Below, one piece after another: positions 16,022-23,216 of a DNA stretch of 42,334 nt (the first letter of the stretch is position 1; the number at the start of each line of letters is the position of its first letter). Both the position numbers and the translations under genes were made by a program. Under the pieces are notes generated by a model. The model made no database searches, was not told the DNA's origin, and saw nothing but the letters and a program-made list of their open reading frames with translations. The stretch is taken from NCBI GenBank assembly GCA_002869665.1, contig PKUG01000040.1:2546-44879 (forward strand), given 5' to 3'. Source of the DNA: Desulfuromonas sp. Lineage in GTDB: Bacteria; Desulfobacterota; Desulfuromonadia; Desulfuromonadales; Geopsychrobacteraceae.

Positions 16022-16740
16022 TGATCCAGCACCGGTGCCAGGCGGGTGAGCAGAACAGGGACCGCGGTTTCGACGCGCAGAATCCGTTCCCCCAGGCTGA
16101 CCGGGAGAAAGCCGTTATTTTGCAGCAGTTCCACCTCGTAGGGGATGAACCCCCCTTCCGGGCCGATGGCCAGGGTGGTCGCTCCCTGCGTGCCGCTGGG
16201 GCACGCCCTGTCCACGCCGGGGTGGGCGACGTAGGCTGTGGTGCCGCGGATCAACTCCGGTGTTTCATCTTCGACAAAAGGCTTGAAACGCGGCCGTAGT
16301 TCGACCCGCGGCAGCTGGGTGTCGCGCGCCTGTTCGAGGCCGAGGATCAGCTGTTCGTTGAACTGCTCCGGTTGCAGCAGCGGGCTGCTCCAGTAGCTTT
16401 TATCAACCCGGTAACTGTTGATCAAGTAGATATCCTTCACCCCCAGGGCGCTGACGGTCTGGAGGATCCGTTTGAGCATCTTCGGGCGCGGCAGGGCGAG
16501 CAGCAGAGTCAGCGGCAGGGGGGCGGGCGGTGGGGTGTCGAGTCGGACCTCGAGCTCCAGCTCATCCCCGCTGCTGCGCAGGATCGTCCCGTTGCCGCAC
16601 AGGCCGTTGAGGCGGCCGACCCGCAGCTGGTCGCCGACCTCGGCGCGATGGACGGCGCGGATGTGCTCGCGGCGACGGTCGCGCAGGACGACGCGCTCGG
16701 CGCTGATAAAATCGGCGTCGTGAAGGAGAATCAGGTTCAT
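16018..16740 (-). CDS. rsmE: 16S rRNA m3U1498 methyltransferase RsmE
   Basis: A 240-residue SPOUT-class methyltransferase. The trefoil-knot SAM site is seen as LAIGPEGGF at 190-198 and L-G-E-R-I-L-R-V-E-T-A at 216-226. The PUA-like N-terminal domain has the family pattern H-I-R-A-V-H-R-A-x-x-G-D. The motif K-x-x-W-x-S-P-L-L-Q-P-E-Q-F is a slightly changed form of the usual S-x-R-x-x. It overlaps its neighbours on both sides by four bases. Confidence 0.93.
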   Translation of the reverse strand: MNLILLHDADFISAERVVLRDRRREHIRAVHRAEVGDQLRVGRLNGLCGNGTILRSSGDELELEVRLDTPPPAPLPLTLLLALPRPKMLKRILQTVSALGVKDIYLINSYRVDKSYWSSPLLQPEQFNEQLILGLEQARDTQLPRVELRPRFKPFVEDETPELIRGTTAYVAHPGVDRACPSGTQGATTLAIGPEGGFIPYEVELLQNNGFLPVSLGERILRVETAVPVLLTRLAPVLDQ

Positions 16741-17252
16741 GCGGTAAAGCGCAGGATAACGGCTGAGATGGTGGCGCTGAGCAGGCCGATGAGCAGGGTC
16801 CAGAGCCCGTTGCGGATCAGCCCGTACTTACGGGTCAGGCGGTAACGACCGAGATAGTAGATCTCATGGATATAGGCATCATACAGCTTCTGACGATCGG
16901 TAATCGCGGCCTGGAACTGGGTTTTGAACTCCTCTTCTGTCAGCTCGCTGAAGGAGCGGAAGTAGAAGAGGTTGGTGTGATCAGTTACGTGAAAGGGGGG
17001 GATAATGGCGAGAATCGAAAAGATGACCGCCATGATGCCGGAACCGGCCAGCAGCAGGGCGGTGATCAGGTCGAGCTTGTCGTACTGGGTCAGGGTGATG
17101 GTGATGACCAGCGAAGAGGCGGTCATGATCATCGAGGCCTTGGAGTCGGCCATCTTGTTGAGATCCATGTGCTTGGTCAGATTGGCCCGCAGGGCGTTGC
17201 TGGCCAGCAGCCGGGGGATCAGGGGCTCTTCGGGGGGGAGGTGTTCGCTCAT
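16737..17252 (-). CDS. PycTM-type membrane protein (Pycsar effector-like)
   Basis: A 171-residue protein with three or so membrane segments (about 40-58, 63-86 and 148-168) and a charged middle. The motif A-D-S-K-A-S-M-I-M-T-A-S-S at the first segment is the hallmark of the PycTM domain, the membrane-damaging effector of cyclic-UMP/CMP (Pycsar) antiphage systems. Usual systems pair it with a pyrimidine nucleotide cyclase; none is encoded in this window. Here it sits between rsmE and the cobalamin adenosyltransferase with four-base overlaps at both ends, so it belongs to a housekeeping operon. It may be a domesticated relative rather than an active defence effector. Confidence 0.7.
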   Translation of the reverse strand: MSEHLPPEEPLIPRLLASNALRANLTKHMDLNKMADSKASMIMTASSLVITITLTQYDKLDLITALLLAGSGIMAVIFSILAIIPPFHVTDHTNLFYFRSFSELTEEEFKTQFQAAITDRQKLYDAYIHEIYYLGRYRLTRKYGLIRNGLWTLLIGLLSATISAVILRFTA

Positions 17253-17827
17253 GCGTGGGGCTCCGCCGGTGTCCCCGGTTGCCAGAGAATATCGGCCCGG
17301 CCGCAGTCGTTACTCAGGCGCGCCCAGACGAAGCAGAGATCGGAGAGGCGGTTGAGGTAGCCGAGGCACGAAGGGTTGATCGCCTCTTCGGTCATCAGGG
17401 CCACCAGCTCCCGTTCGCAGCGTCGGGTCACGGTCCGTGCCAGGTGGAGCACTGCCGCGGCTTTCGTGCCGCCGGGGAGGATGAAGCTCTCCGCGGGTTG
17501 CAGATGGGCACGGGCCTCTTCGAGCCACCCCTCAAGGCGTTCGATCTGGCTGCTGTCGAGCCGGGGGATGCGGTCGGCGAATTCGCTGTCGGGCGGTGTG
17601 GCCAGTTCGCTGCCGAGATTGAACAGCTCGTTCTGGATCAGGATGATCCGCTCCGCCAGCCCCTCCGGCAGCTGTTCACAGCGCACCAGGCCGAAGATCG
17701 AGTTGAGCTCATCGACGGTACCGTAGGTCTTGACCCGCTGGGTCGCCTTGGAAACACGGCTGCCATCGACCAGGCTGGTTTCCCCCTTGTCGCCGCCGCG
17801 GGTCATGATCTGGTCCAGTTTCGGCAT
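17249..17827 (-). CDS. Cob(I)alamin adenosyltransferase, PduO type
   Basis: A 192-residue enzyme that transfers adenosyl from ATP to cob(I)alamin. The ATP site motif T-R-G-G-D-K-G-E-T-S-L starts at residue 9, followed by Y-G-T-V-D-E-L-N, F-I-L-P-G-G and the catalytic helix A-R-T-V-T-R-R-C-E-R-E, then N-R-L-S-D-L-C-F-V-W-A-R. Full length for the PduO/MMAB family. AAGGAG precedes the ATG. It is the first gene of the operon that ends with rsgA. Confidence 0.93.
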   Translation of the reverse strand: MPKLDQIMTRGGDKGETSLVDGSRVSKATQRVKTYGTVDELNSIFGLVRCEQLPEGLAERIILIQNELFNLGSELATPPDSEFADRIPRLDSSQIERLEGWLEEARAHLQPAESFILPGGTKAAAVLHLARTVTRRCERELVALMTEEAINPSCLGYLNRLSDLCFVWARLSNDCGRADILWQPGTPAEPHA

Positions 17828-17936
17828 CTTCGAAAACTCCTTCGATCTATGGGTACGGTTGAGCGCCGGTGATCGGCTGTTGATTATGACCGCATCAGTT
17901 TACCCGAATTCCCCGTGGATGGCCAACCGGGTGTGA

Positions 17937-18154
17937 TTTGCATATTTGCAAAAAAATCGAGCGGCACGTTCAGGGGAGCGAAAAAAGCCCCATCCTGCTC
18001 TGTGATTTCTGCGGAAAAACTTATTTAAAACAGCATCTTAGATTTTAAAATAACGTTTTGTCAAAATTGCAAACCGGCTTCCCCATGCTCTTCTTCTCTT
18101 TGCAAAAGTGCGAAAAAACGCTGTTTTCTTTTGCTGTCCTGAAAATGCAAATTT
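17937..18154 (+). promoter_or_regulatory. TTTGCA boxes upstream of the OFA transporter
   Basis: A perfect inverted repeat TTTGCA-TATT-TGCAAA lies at 17937-17952. Related boxes follow: TTGCAAA at 18067-18073, TTTGCAAAA at 18099-18107 and ATGCAAAT near 18145-18152. They lie roughly 75 to 290 bases before the predicted start at 18228, the range used by sigma-54 activators. The rest of the gap from 17828 is AT-rich without a gene. Confidence 0.4.
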
Positions 18155-18158
18155 CTTA

Positions 18159-18217
18159 TCTAACTAGCTGTGATCATTGAACAAAAATTTTTTATTTTGG
18201 TTGGCATATGGCTTGCG
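18159..18217 (+). promoter_or_regulatory. Sigma-54 promoter of the OFA transporter
   Basis: TGGCAT at 18202-18207, five bases, TTGCG at 18213-18217; GG and GC are correctly spaced. Start of transcription is expected near 18228, so the frame's first ATG at 18208 cannot be used. The 13-mer TCTAACTAGCTGT lies 30 bases upstream (18159-18171), against 18 in the small-RNA promoter; the difference of 12 is close to one helical turn. An AT-rich stretch separates it from the promoter. Confidence 0.75.
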
Positions 18218-18255
18218 ATAAATGGCGGCAACAGTTTTTTACTGAGGAGAACGCC

Positions 18256-19968
18256 ATGTCGATTTGCCCTTATTTTGATCAAGACAAAAAGTATTGTGAC
18301 GTCGGGGAAGACTACATCTCTCCTTACGATGTCGTCGCGATGTCGCATCACTGTTCAGGGCGTTACCGGGAATGCGAACGGTTCGATGATCTGGTGGCGC
18401 GTTACCCCGAGGTTCTCGACAGCAGCGACCAGCCGGAAGGTCTGTCCGCTCGCCGTGCCCGCTATCGCTCGGCAGCCAGGGAGGTCCTTGGCAACATCGA
18501 GCGACCGGCAGGAGCCAACCGCGGCAGAGAGGCGGTTGCGCCGCACAGCAATGCCGAGCGCACTCCCATCAAGATCAAGTTCAGCAACAAATGGCCTTTG
18601 TCATATCGCTTAGATTACGTGAAGTCGAGTTTTCAATCCAATGCTACCAATGCTACCAATGCTACGAACAGAGAGGAGAAAGTTGTCATGAGTAAGGAAA
18701 CTGTCAAGAACCGCGGCTGGCAAGTCGTGATTGCAGGTACCGGTATCAACCTCGCCCTGGGTGTTCTCTACGCCTACAGCATGCTCAAAGGTGAAATCGG
18801 GAAATTGTTCGAAGGTGCCGGCGACCCCTATGCCACGGCCTGTCTCGCGTTTGCCCTGTCGATGATCATCGGCGGCAAGATGCAGGACAAGGTTGGCCCG
18901 CGTCTCACCGCGATCGTCGGTGGCCTGATGGTTGGTGCCGGCTTCATCCTCTGTTCCCAGACCTCCAGCTACTGGGGCTGGATCCTCGGCTTCGGCGTCA
19001 TGGCCGGCCTCGGCTTCGGTTTCGGCTACTCCGCCGCAACCCCGCCGGCACTCAAGTGGTTTTCCTCGGCCAAAACCGGCCTGATCGCCGGTATCGTTGT
19101 CGCCGGTTTCGGTATCGCTCCGGTTTACCTGGCGCCGGTCGCCAAGGGGCTGCTCGCCTCCTACGGTCTGCATCAGACCATGATGATCCTCGGCATCGCC
19201 TTTATCGTCATCGTTTGCGGCATGGCGCTGATGGTTGTCAATCCCCCGGCCGGTTATGTTCCTGCTGAAGCTCCGGCCAAAGGTGCCACCGCGGCCAAGA
19301 AGGTTGCCGTCGAAGACAAGACCCCCGGTCAAATGCTCAAAGATGGTCGCTTCTACGCCTGCTGGCTGACCTACTTCATCGGCGCCGGTGCCGGCCTGAT
19401 GGTTATCGGCAGCATCGCCGGCCTCGCCAAGCAGAGCATGGGCGAGATGGCTTTCATCGCTGTCTGCGTCATGTCGGTCGGTAACGCTTCCGGCCGCGTC
19501 ATCGCCGGTGTCCTCTCCGACAAGATCGGTCGCGCCGCGACCCTGACCATCATGCTGGTCTTCCAGGCCGCCCTGATGTTCGCTGCCATCCCGGTTGTTT
19601 CCGGCAACTCCAGCGCGGTCCTGGTCACCTTGCTCGCGACCTTCATCGGCTTCAATTACGGCACCAACCTGTCGCTCTTCCCCTCCTTTGCCAAGGACTA
19701 CTGGGGCAGCGCCAACTACGGCCTGAACTACGGCATGCTCTTCTCCGCCTGGGGCGTCGGCGCCTTCGTTCTGGTCAAGCTCTCGGCCTTCCTGTCGGGC
19801 AAGTTCGGTGGCATGAGCACCTCCTTCGGCGTCGCCGGCGTAATGCTGTTGGTCGGTGCCATGATGGCTCTCTCCCTGCGCCCGAAAAAAGCTGCCGTAC
19901 CGGCAACTGCAACCGAGCCGATCTACGCCGAAGAAGAAGACATGGTCCTGCAGCAAGCCAACGATTAA
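18256..19968 (+). CDS. OFA family MFS transporter with in-frame Cys-rich N-terminal extension
   Basis: One open frame of 570 codons. Residues from 145 on (ATG 18688, its own AGGAG nine bases upstream) are a complete 12-segment major-facilitator protein of the oxalate/formate antiporter family: W-x-V-V-x-A-G-x-x-I-N-L-A-L-G-V-L-Y-A-Y-S, then the loop G-G-K-M-Q-D-K-V-G-P-R, and L-S-D-K-I-G-R in the second half. Such proteins carry small carboxylates. Upstream, from ATG 18256 (GAGGAG site, 28 bases after the predicted start of the sigma-54 transcript), the frame encodes a small Cys/His-rich domain with C-P-Y-F, Y-C-D-V-G, H-H-C and C-E-R-F in about 40 residues. A low-complexity linker with three NAT units follows. 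The transporter may be made alone from 18688, as a fusion, or both. Confidence 0.82.
   Translation: MSICPYFDQDKKYCDVGEDYISPYDVVAMSHHCSGRYRECERFDDLVARYPEVLDSSDQPEGLSARRARYRSAAREVLGNIERPAGANRGREAVAPHSNAERTPIKIKFSNKWPLSYRLDYVKSSFQSNATNATNATNREEKVVMSKETVKNRGWQVVIAGTGINLALGVLYAYSMLKGEIGKLFEGAGDPYATACLAFALSMIIGGKMQDKVGPRLTAIVGGLMVGAGFILCSQTSSYWGWILGFGVMAGLGFGFGYSAATPPALKWFSSAKTGLIAGIVVAGFGIAPVYLAPVAKGLLASYGLHQTMMILGIAFIVIVCGMALMVVNPPAGYVPAEAPAKGATAAKKVAVEDKTPGQMLKDGRFYACWLTYFIGAGAGLMVIGSIAGLAKQSMGEMAFIAVCVMSVGNASGRVIAGVLSDKIGRAATLTIMLVFQAALMFAAIPVVSGNSSAVLVTLLATFIGFNYGTNLSLFPSFAKDYWGSANYGLNYGMLFSAWGVGAFVLVKLSAFLSGKFGGMSTSFGVAGVMLLVGAMMALSLRPKKAAVPATATEPIYAEEEDMVLQQAND
18638..18664 (+). repeat. Three tandem copies of a 9-bp unit
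   Basis: CCAATGCTA is repeated exactly three times, 23 bases before the internal ATG of the OFA transporter. It encodes Asn-Ala-Thr units. Copy-number change would keep the frame. Confidence 0.9.
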
Positions 19969-19986
19969 TCCTTACCTGATTGTCAT

Positions 19987-20013
19987 GCCCCGGCGGAATT
20001 CTTCCGCCGGGGC
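19987..20013 (+). terminator. Intercistronic hairpin, weak terminator
   Basis: A 12-bp perfect GC-rich stem GCCCCGGCGGAA/TTCCGCCGGGGC with a three-base loop, then TCTTTAATTT. It lies 18 bases after the transporter stop. The broken T-run suggests partial termination or 3'-end protection rather than a full stop. Confidence 0.6.
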
Positions 20014-20037
20014 TCTTTAATTTCCGGAGCCGCCAAG

Positions 20038-20619
20038 ATGACCGATACCACCTGTTCAGAAAGTCTGCCGAAGATGGGCCTGCTGGCCCTGGCCATCAGC
20101 CTCTCTGCCTACATCAGTTGTCAAGCCGGGCTGCTCGCCAAACCGACCTGTCTGATCGTCTTCATCCTGATTGTCAGCGGCAGCGTGCAGATCGTTTCTG
20201 CTCTGCGTTACCAGAACCAGGGGCGCACCCGGGCCGCCGGCACCTTCCTGCCGCTGGGGATCTTCTGGCTCTCGATCATCGGCTACCAGATTTTTCCACG
20301 GCTGGGAATCGGCCGTTTCCCGAGCTCCGTCGCCATCTTCTCTTACCTGAGCCTCTGGGCGCTGTTTGTCGCTATCCTCTTCCTGGCCAGCTTTCACCAG
20401 AACGTCGCCATCCTGTCGCTGTACGGCAGCATGATGATGAGCTTCATGGCCCTGGCCGCCGACCAACTGCGGCATGACGGAATCTTCCTGATCATTGGCT
20501 GTACCTGCGGTTTTGTCGCCGCGTTTTTCGCTTTCTATATCTGCCTGGCACAGTTTCTCGAAGAGCGCACGAGGCGTAAAGTCCTGCCGCTGGGGAAATG
20601 CCTCTGCCGGCCTGAGTAA
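20038..20619 (+). CDS. GPR1/FUN34/YaaH-like membrane protein
   Basis: A 193-residue protein with six hydrophobic segments, the size and layout of acetate/succinate channel SatP (188 residues). The order G-L-L-A-L-A, a turn with A-G-L, then S-G-S-V-Q-I and a first-loop aromatic G-x-F-W-L-S-I-I-G fits the GPR1/FUN34/YaaH family. The NPAPLGL signature at the N-terminus is not conserved (L-P-K-M-G-L-L-A-L-A instead), so the assignment is moderate. Lying directly after the OFA transporter, it is probably part of a small-carboxylate uptake unit. Start ATG lies behind GGAGCCGCC. Confidence 0.55.
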   Translation: MTDTTCSESLPKMGLLALAISLSAYISCQAGLLAKPTCLIVFILIVSGSVQIVSALRYQNQGRTRAAGTFLPLGIFWLSIIGYQIFPRLGIGRFPSSVAIFSYLSLWALFVAILFLASFHQNVAILSLYGSMMMSFMALAADQLRHDGIFLIIGCTCGFVAAFFAFYICLAQFLEERTRRKVLPLGKCLCRPE

Positions 20620-20718
20620 AAAGTCGACCCGAGCGCTAAAAAAAGCTTCAACTGGCAAGCTGTTTATTGTAACGTTCTGTAAAACAGTGTTTGTGATTTT
20701 CCCAAAAGGTGTGGAAAG

Positions 20719-21057
20719 ATGAACCTCGGACAACAGATGACATTCTTGGGACTGGCCGCCCTGGCATACTATGCGGTCATGCTTGGGACCGGCATGGTCG
20801 GCACCGAGGTCATGCCCCAGTTCGTCGTCTCCGCCGTTCTCTTCCTGTCGTCCGGGCGCATGATGCGCCGGGCGTCAGTCAAGAAGAACCGCGGTAAAGA
20901 GCAGGAAGAAGACGAAGATAAGCCGCGCAAGGAACCGAACTGGGAACTGCGTACCCAGATTCTCAACTGGGTCATGGCAACCCTGATCCTCTCGGTTCTC
21001 GGTCTCTGGGTCATGAAGCCGGTCGGCGTCTCCTTTATGGAGCTGCTCCCCTTCTGA
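20719..21057 (+). CDS. Small membrane protein of unknown function
   Basis: 112 residues with hydrophobic stretches at about 8-26 and 30-44, a highly charged middle (K-K-N-R-G-K-E-Q-E-E-D-E-D-K) near 55-70, and a hydrophobic segment at about 82-99. No family is recognised. It follows the YaaH-like gene in the same direction after a 99-base gap that shows no convincing promoter, so it may belong to the same unit. Confidence 0.6.
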   Translation: MNLGQQMTFLGLAALAYYAVMLGTGMVGTEVMPQFVVSAVLFLSSGRMMRRASVKKNRGKEQEEDEDKPRKEPNWELRTQILNWVMATLILSVLGLWVMKPVGVSFMELLPF

Positions 21058-21127
21058 TCAAACAGATCGTCCAGGCAGTTGTATCCGTTTGCAAAACACA
21101 CTGTTCTATTTTATCCAAAGTTATTTC

Positions 21128-21154
21128 AAAATTTCCCCGTCGCGGGATTTTTTT
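21128..21154 (+). terminator. Probable rho-independent terminator
   Basis: A short GC stem CCCG-TCG-CGGG flanked by AAAATTT on the left and seven T on the right, 71 bases after the preceding stop. Confidence 0.5.
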
Positions 21155-21592
21155 GTATCTGCATTTCGGCAAGCGTTTTCATCTGGCAAAAATCCCCCTT
21201 GTCGCCGCTTCCCCCCTCTTGTTCCTGCTTCAATAGCATCACTGTTTCGCTTGAGAGGGAAGCTGCATCCTGTTCCGCTGTTACGCATGGTGAAATCTGT
21301 TGGTAGTGGGGTTGCTGATCTCATTTTTTCTAACGGAAGCTATTTCACCCTTGAGACACTGCGGCACAGAGAACCTCTTTGGTTTGTCTCCCTCCTTTGA
21401 CGGGGGAAAGTTGGATGGGTGCGGCTCACCCAGCATCTTATAATGGGGGAATTCCACGCTCGGGCTTTGAGCTACAGGGTTCTCCTGTCCCGGGTTATTG
21501 TTATAATGATGGCTGAAAGCAAACTTGAGAATGAATCCGCCAACCGGGACCTGGCTGTGGTCGGGTCAGAAGCTGATGAAAGGCTACGTGAT
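21155..21592. other. Long gap without a recognised gene
   Basis: About 440 bases of mixed composition. A frame runs through its end into the next gene but has no ribosome site or recognisable protein before 21593. A stretch near 21300 (GGTAG-T-GGGGTT) resembles the 3' part of a c-di-GMP-I riboswitch; the conserved 5' half is not found. No promoter stands out. Confidence 0.4.
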
Positions 21593-22411
21593 ATGACCGT
21601 ATTAAAAATGAAAAAGATGAGGAAACTGCACGTACTGATGCTGATCGCCGTATGCCTGCTGGGACTGCCCGGCCTGATTTACGCGCAACAGAACAATCCG
21701 TTTGGAGCCCTGCTGGGCGGTAGTCGTGGCGTTGATCTGCAGCGTCTTACGGTAACCCAACTGGAGACCAGTCCCGACCGCCCCCGTGGAGATCGCCCGC
21801 TCACCTTCAAGGTGGTGGTCGACAACGATTCACGCCGTGATGTGCGTCTCGATCTCGCCGTCGTTGAAGGGGATCGGGTGATTGTTCAGGCCTACGATGT
21901 TTACCTGCGCCCCGGCAAGAACCGTGTCGAATTTCCCCAGGTCAACTTCCAGCAATCGCGCCGGGGGCAGGACTGCTTCACCATCCAGACCCTGATCGAC
22001 CGCAGGTGGGTGCCGCTGAACATGCCCCGCCAGTTCTGCCTGGAATCCCATCGCGACCAGTGGATCGATCTTTCGGTCAAGGCGTTACGGATGAAGCCCG
22101 ATCCGGTCAAGGTCGGTGAGAAAGTCAGCTTCAGCGTGACCATCAGCAACGATGGCCGCCGGCCGGTACGCGGTGTCATCCGCATTGAAGACAATGACCA
22201 GGTCGTGGCGCAGACGGCGCCGGTCGAGATCCCTCCCGGAGACAAGAGCTTCAAGGTCTCCGGTGGTCAGTACCGTTTCCAGCGTCTGGATAACTGCTTC
22301 ACAGTCTCGGTCGACGTCAACCGCACCGCCCACCGTATCGATGCCTCTGAAGAATTCTGTGCCGAGCCGAGATCCTGGACGCTGAAAACGCGTAAGAAAG
22401 ATCGGCGCTGA
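21593..22411 (+). CDS. Exported protein with two immunoglobulin-like (CARDB-type) domains
   Basis: A 272-residue secreted protein. The ATG at 21593 has AAAGG nine bases upstream; the signal peptide (lysine-rich start, then LMLIAVCLLGLPGLIYA) ends near residue 31. Two repeats of about 100 residues follow, each with a P-L-T-F-K-V-V-V-D-N-D or K-V-S-F-S-V-T-I-S-N-D strand, a P-P/R-P-G-K/D turn and a late D-C-F-T strand, so each repeat carries one Cys in D-C-F-T and a second near E-F-C or Q-F-C, probably a disulfide. This is the CARDB/adhesion-type beta-sandwich layout. Function unknown; a periplasmic or surface binding role is likely. Confidence 0.65.
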   Translation: MTVLKMKKMRKLHVLMLIAVCLLGLPGLIYAQQNNPFGALLGGSRGVDLQRLTVTQLETSPDRPRGDRPLTFKVVVDNDSRRDVRLDLAVVEGDRVIVQAYDVYLRPGKNRVEFPQVNFQQSRRGQDCFTIQTLIDRRWVPLNMPRQFCLESHRDQWIDLSVKALRMKPDPVKVGEKVSFSVTISNDGRRPVRGVIRIEDNDQVVAQTAPVEIPPGDKSFKVSGGQYRFQRLDNCFTVSVDVNRTAHRIDASEEFCAEPRSWTLKTRKKDRR

Positions 22412-22472
22412 TTGGAGCGAATGGTCGAATTCGGAGAGTCCCGTTCCGGGGTCGTTTTTTGAGCGAACATGG

Positions 22473-22508
22473 CAGAGCCCATCCTTTGTGGATGGGCTCT
22501 GTTTGTTT
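22473..22508 (+). terminator. Rho-independent terminator
   Basis: A perfect 12-bp stem CAGAGCCCATCC/GGATGGGCTCTG with a five-base loop, then TTTGTTT. It ends the exported-protein gene and separates it from the convergent LysE gene. Confidence 0.9.
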
Positions 22509-22528
22509 ATGAGGGGTCGCGCTGACTA

Positions 22529-23158
22529 TCAATCCGCCCGGGCGGTCAGTAGCTTGAGGGCCAGCCCGGTGAAGATGGTTCCGGCGATCCGGTTGAGCCA
22601 CAGCTGGACACGTGGTGAGCGGTTGAGCCAGTCGCCGAGGGTGCCGGCAAGGAGGGCGATGGCGCTGAAGATCACCAGGGTGAGGACGATGAAAAAGGCG
22701 CCAAGCAGAAAAATCTGTGGGGCGATCGGGCCGTTCTCGGGAGCGGCAAACTGAGGGAGAAAGGCGAGAAAGAAGATCGACACCTTGGGGTTGGTGATGT
22801 TCATGAAAATGCCGCGACGATAAAGCTCGCCACTCGAACGCAGGGTCGAACGCGGTCCGTCCATGCTCCCGGCCGGTGCACGAAAGGCGCCCCAGGCGAG
22901 GTAGAGCAGGTAGAGGGCGCCGATCACCTTAAGCGCGGTGAAGGCGGCGGCCGAAGCCATCAGCAGTGCGGCGACGCCGAAGGCGACCGCGGCGGTGTGG
23001 ACGATCAGCCCGCTGCACAAGCCGAGGGTGACCATCACCCCGGATCTCCGGCCGTAGAGGGCCGACTGGGTGAGCACGAAGATGTTGTCCGGTCCCGGAG
23101 CCAGGCAGAGCAGCGCCGAAGCGATGACAAAAGTGATAATCGATTCGATCGGGATCAT
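22529..23158 (-). CDS. LysE/RhtB family exporter
   Basis: A 209-residue inner-membrane exporter of amino acids or related compounds. The family signature L-A-P-G-P-D-N-I-F-V-L-T-Q-S follows the first membrane segment; G-x-x-x-G-L-C-S-G-L-I-V-H and N-I-T-N-P-K-V-S-I-F-F-L-A-F-L-P-Q-F are also canonical. Six hydrophobic segments. The ATG at 23158 with AGGA upstream is preferred because the frame upstream adds 49 residues without family character. The gene ahead (PhzF) starts 58 bases away from its own stop to this start, so a shared transcript is possible. Confidence 0.9.
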   Translation of the reverse strand: MIPIESIITFVIASALLCLAPGPDNIFVLTQSALYGRRSGVMVTLGLCSGLIVHTAAVAFGVAALLMASAAAFTALKVIGALYLLYLAWGAFRAPAGSMDGPRSTLRSSGELYRRGIFMNITNPKVSIFFLAFLPQFAAPENGPIAPQIFLLGAFFIVLTLVIFSAIALLAGTLGDWLNRSPRVQLWLNRIAGTIFTGLALKLLTARAD

Positions 23159-23216
23159 GGTGGAGTTCCTGATAGCAACTTTCCAGCCCTTGTGGTGGGT
23201 TGAGAATAGTAATGCG

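Noticed and set aside
18208-18255. First ATG of the long transporter frame as start
   Set aside because: It lies within the predicted sigma-54 promoter and upstream of the expected transcript start.
20664-20684. TGGCAA-like match before the small membrane protein as a third sigma-54 promoter
   Set aside because: The -12 GC is missing at the required spacing.
21290-21325. Stretch resembling the 3' half of a c-di-GMP-I (GEMM) riboswitch
   Set aside because: GGTAG-T-GGGGTT matches, but the conserved 5' half (GGCAAA and CGCAAAGC blocks) is not found upstream in the right order.
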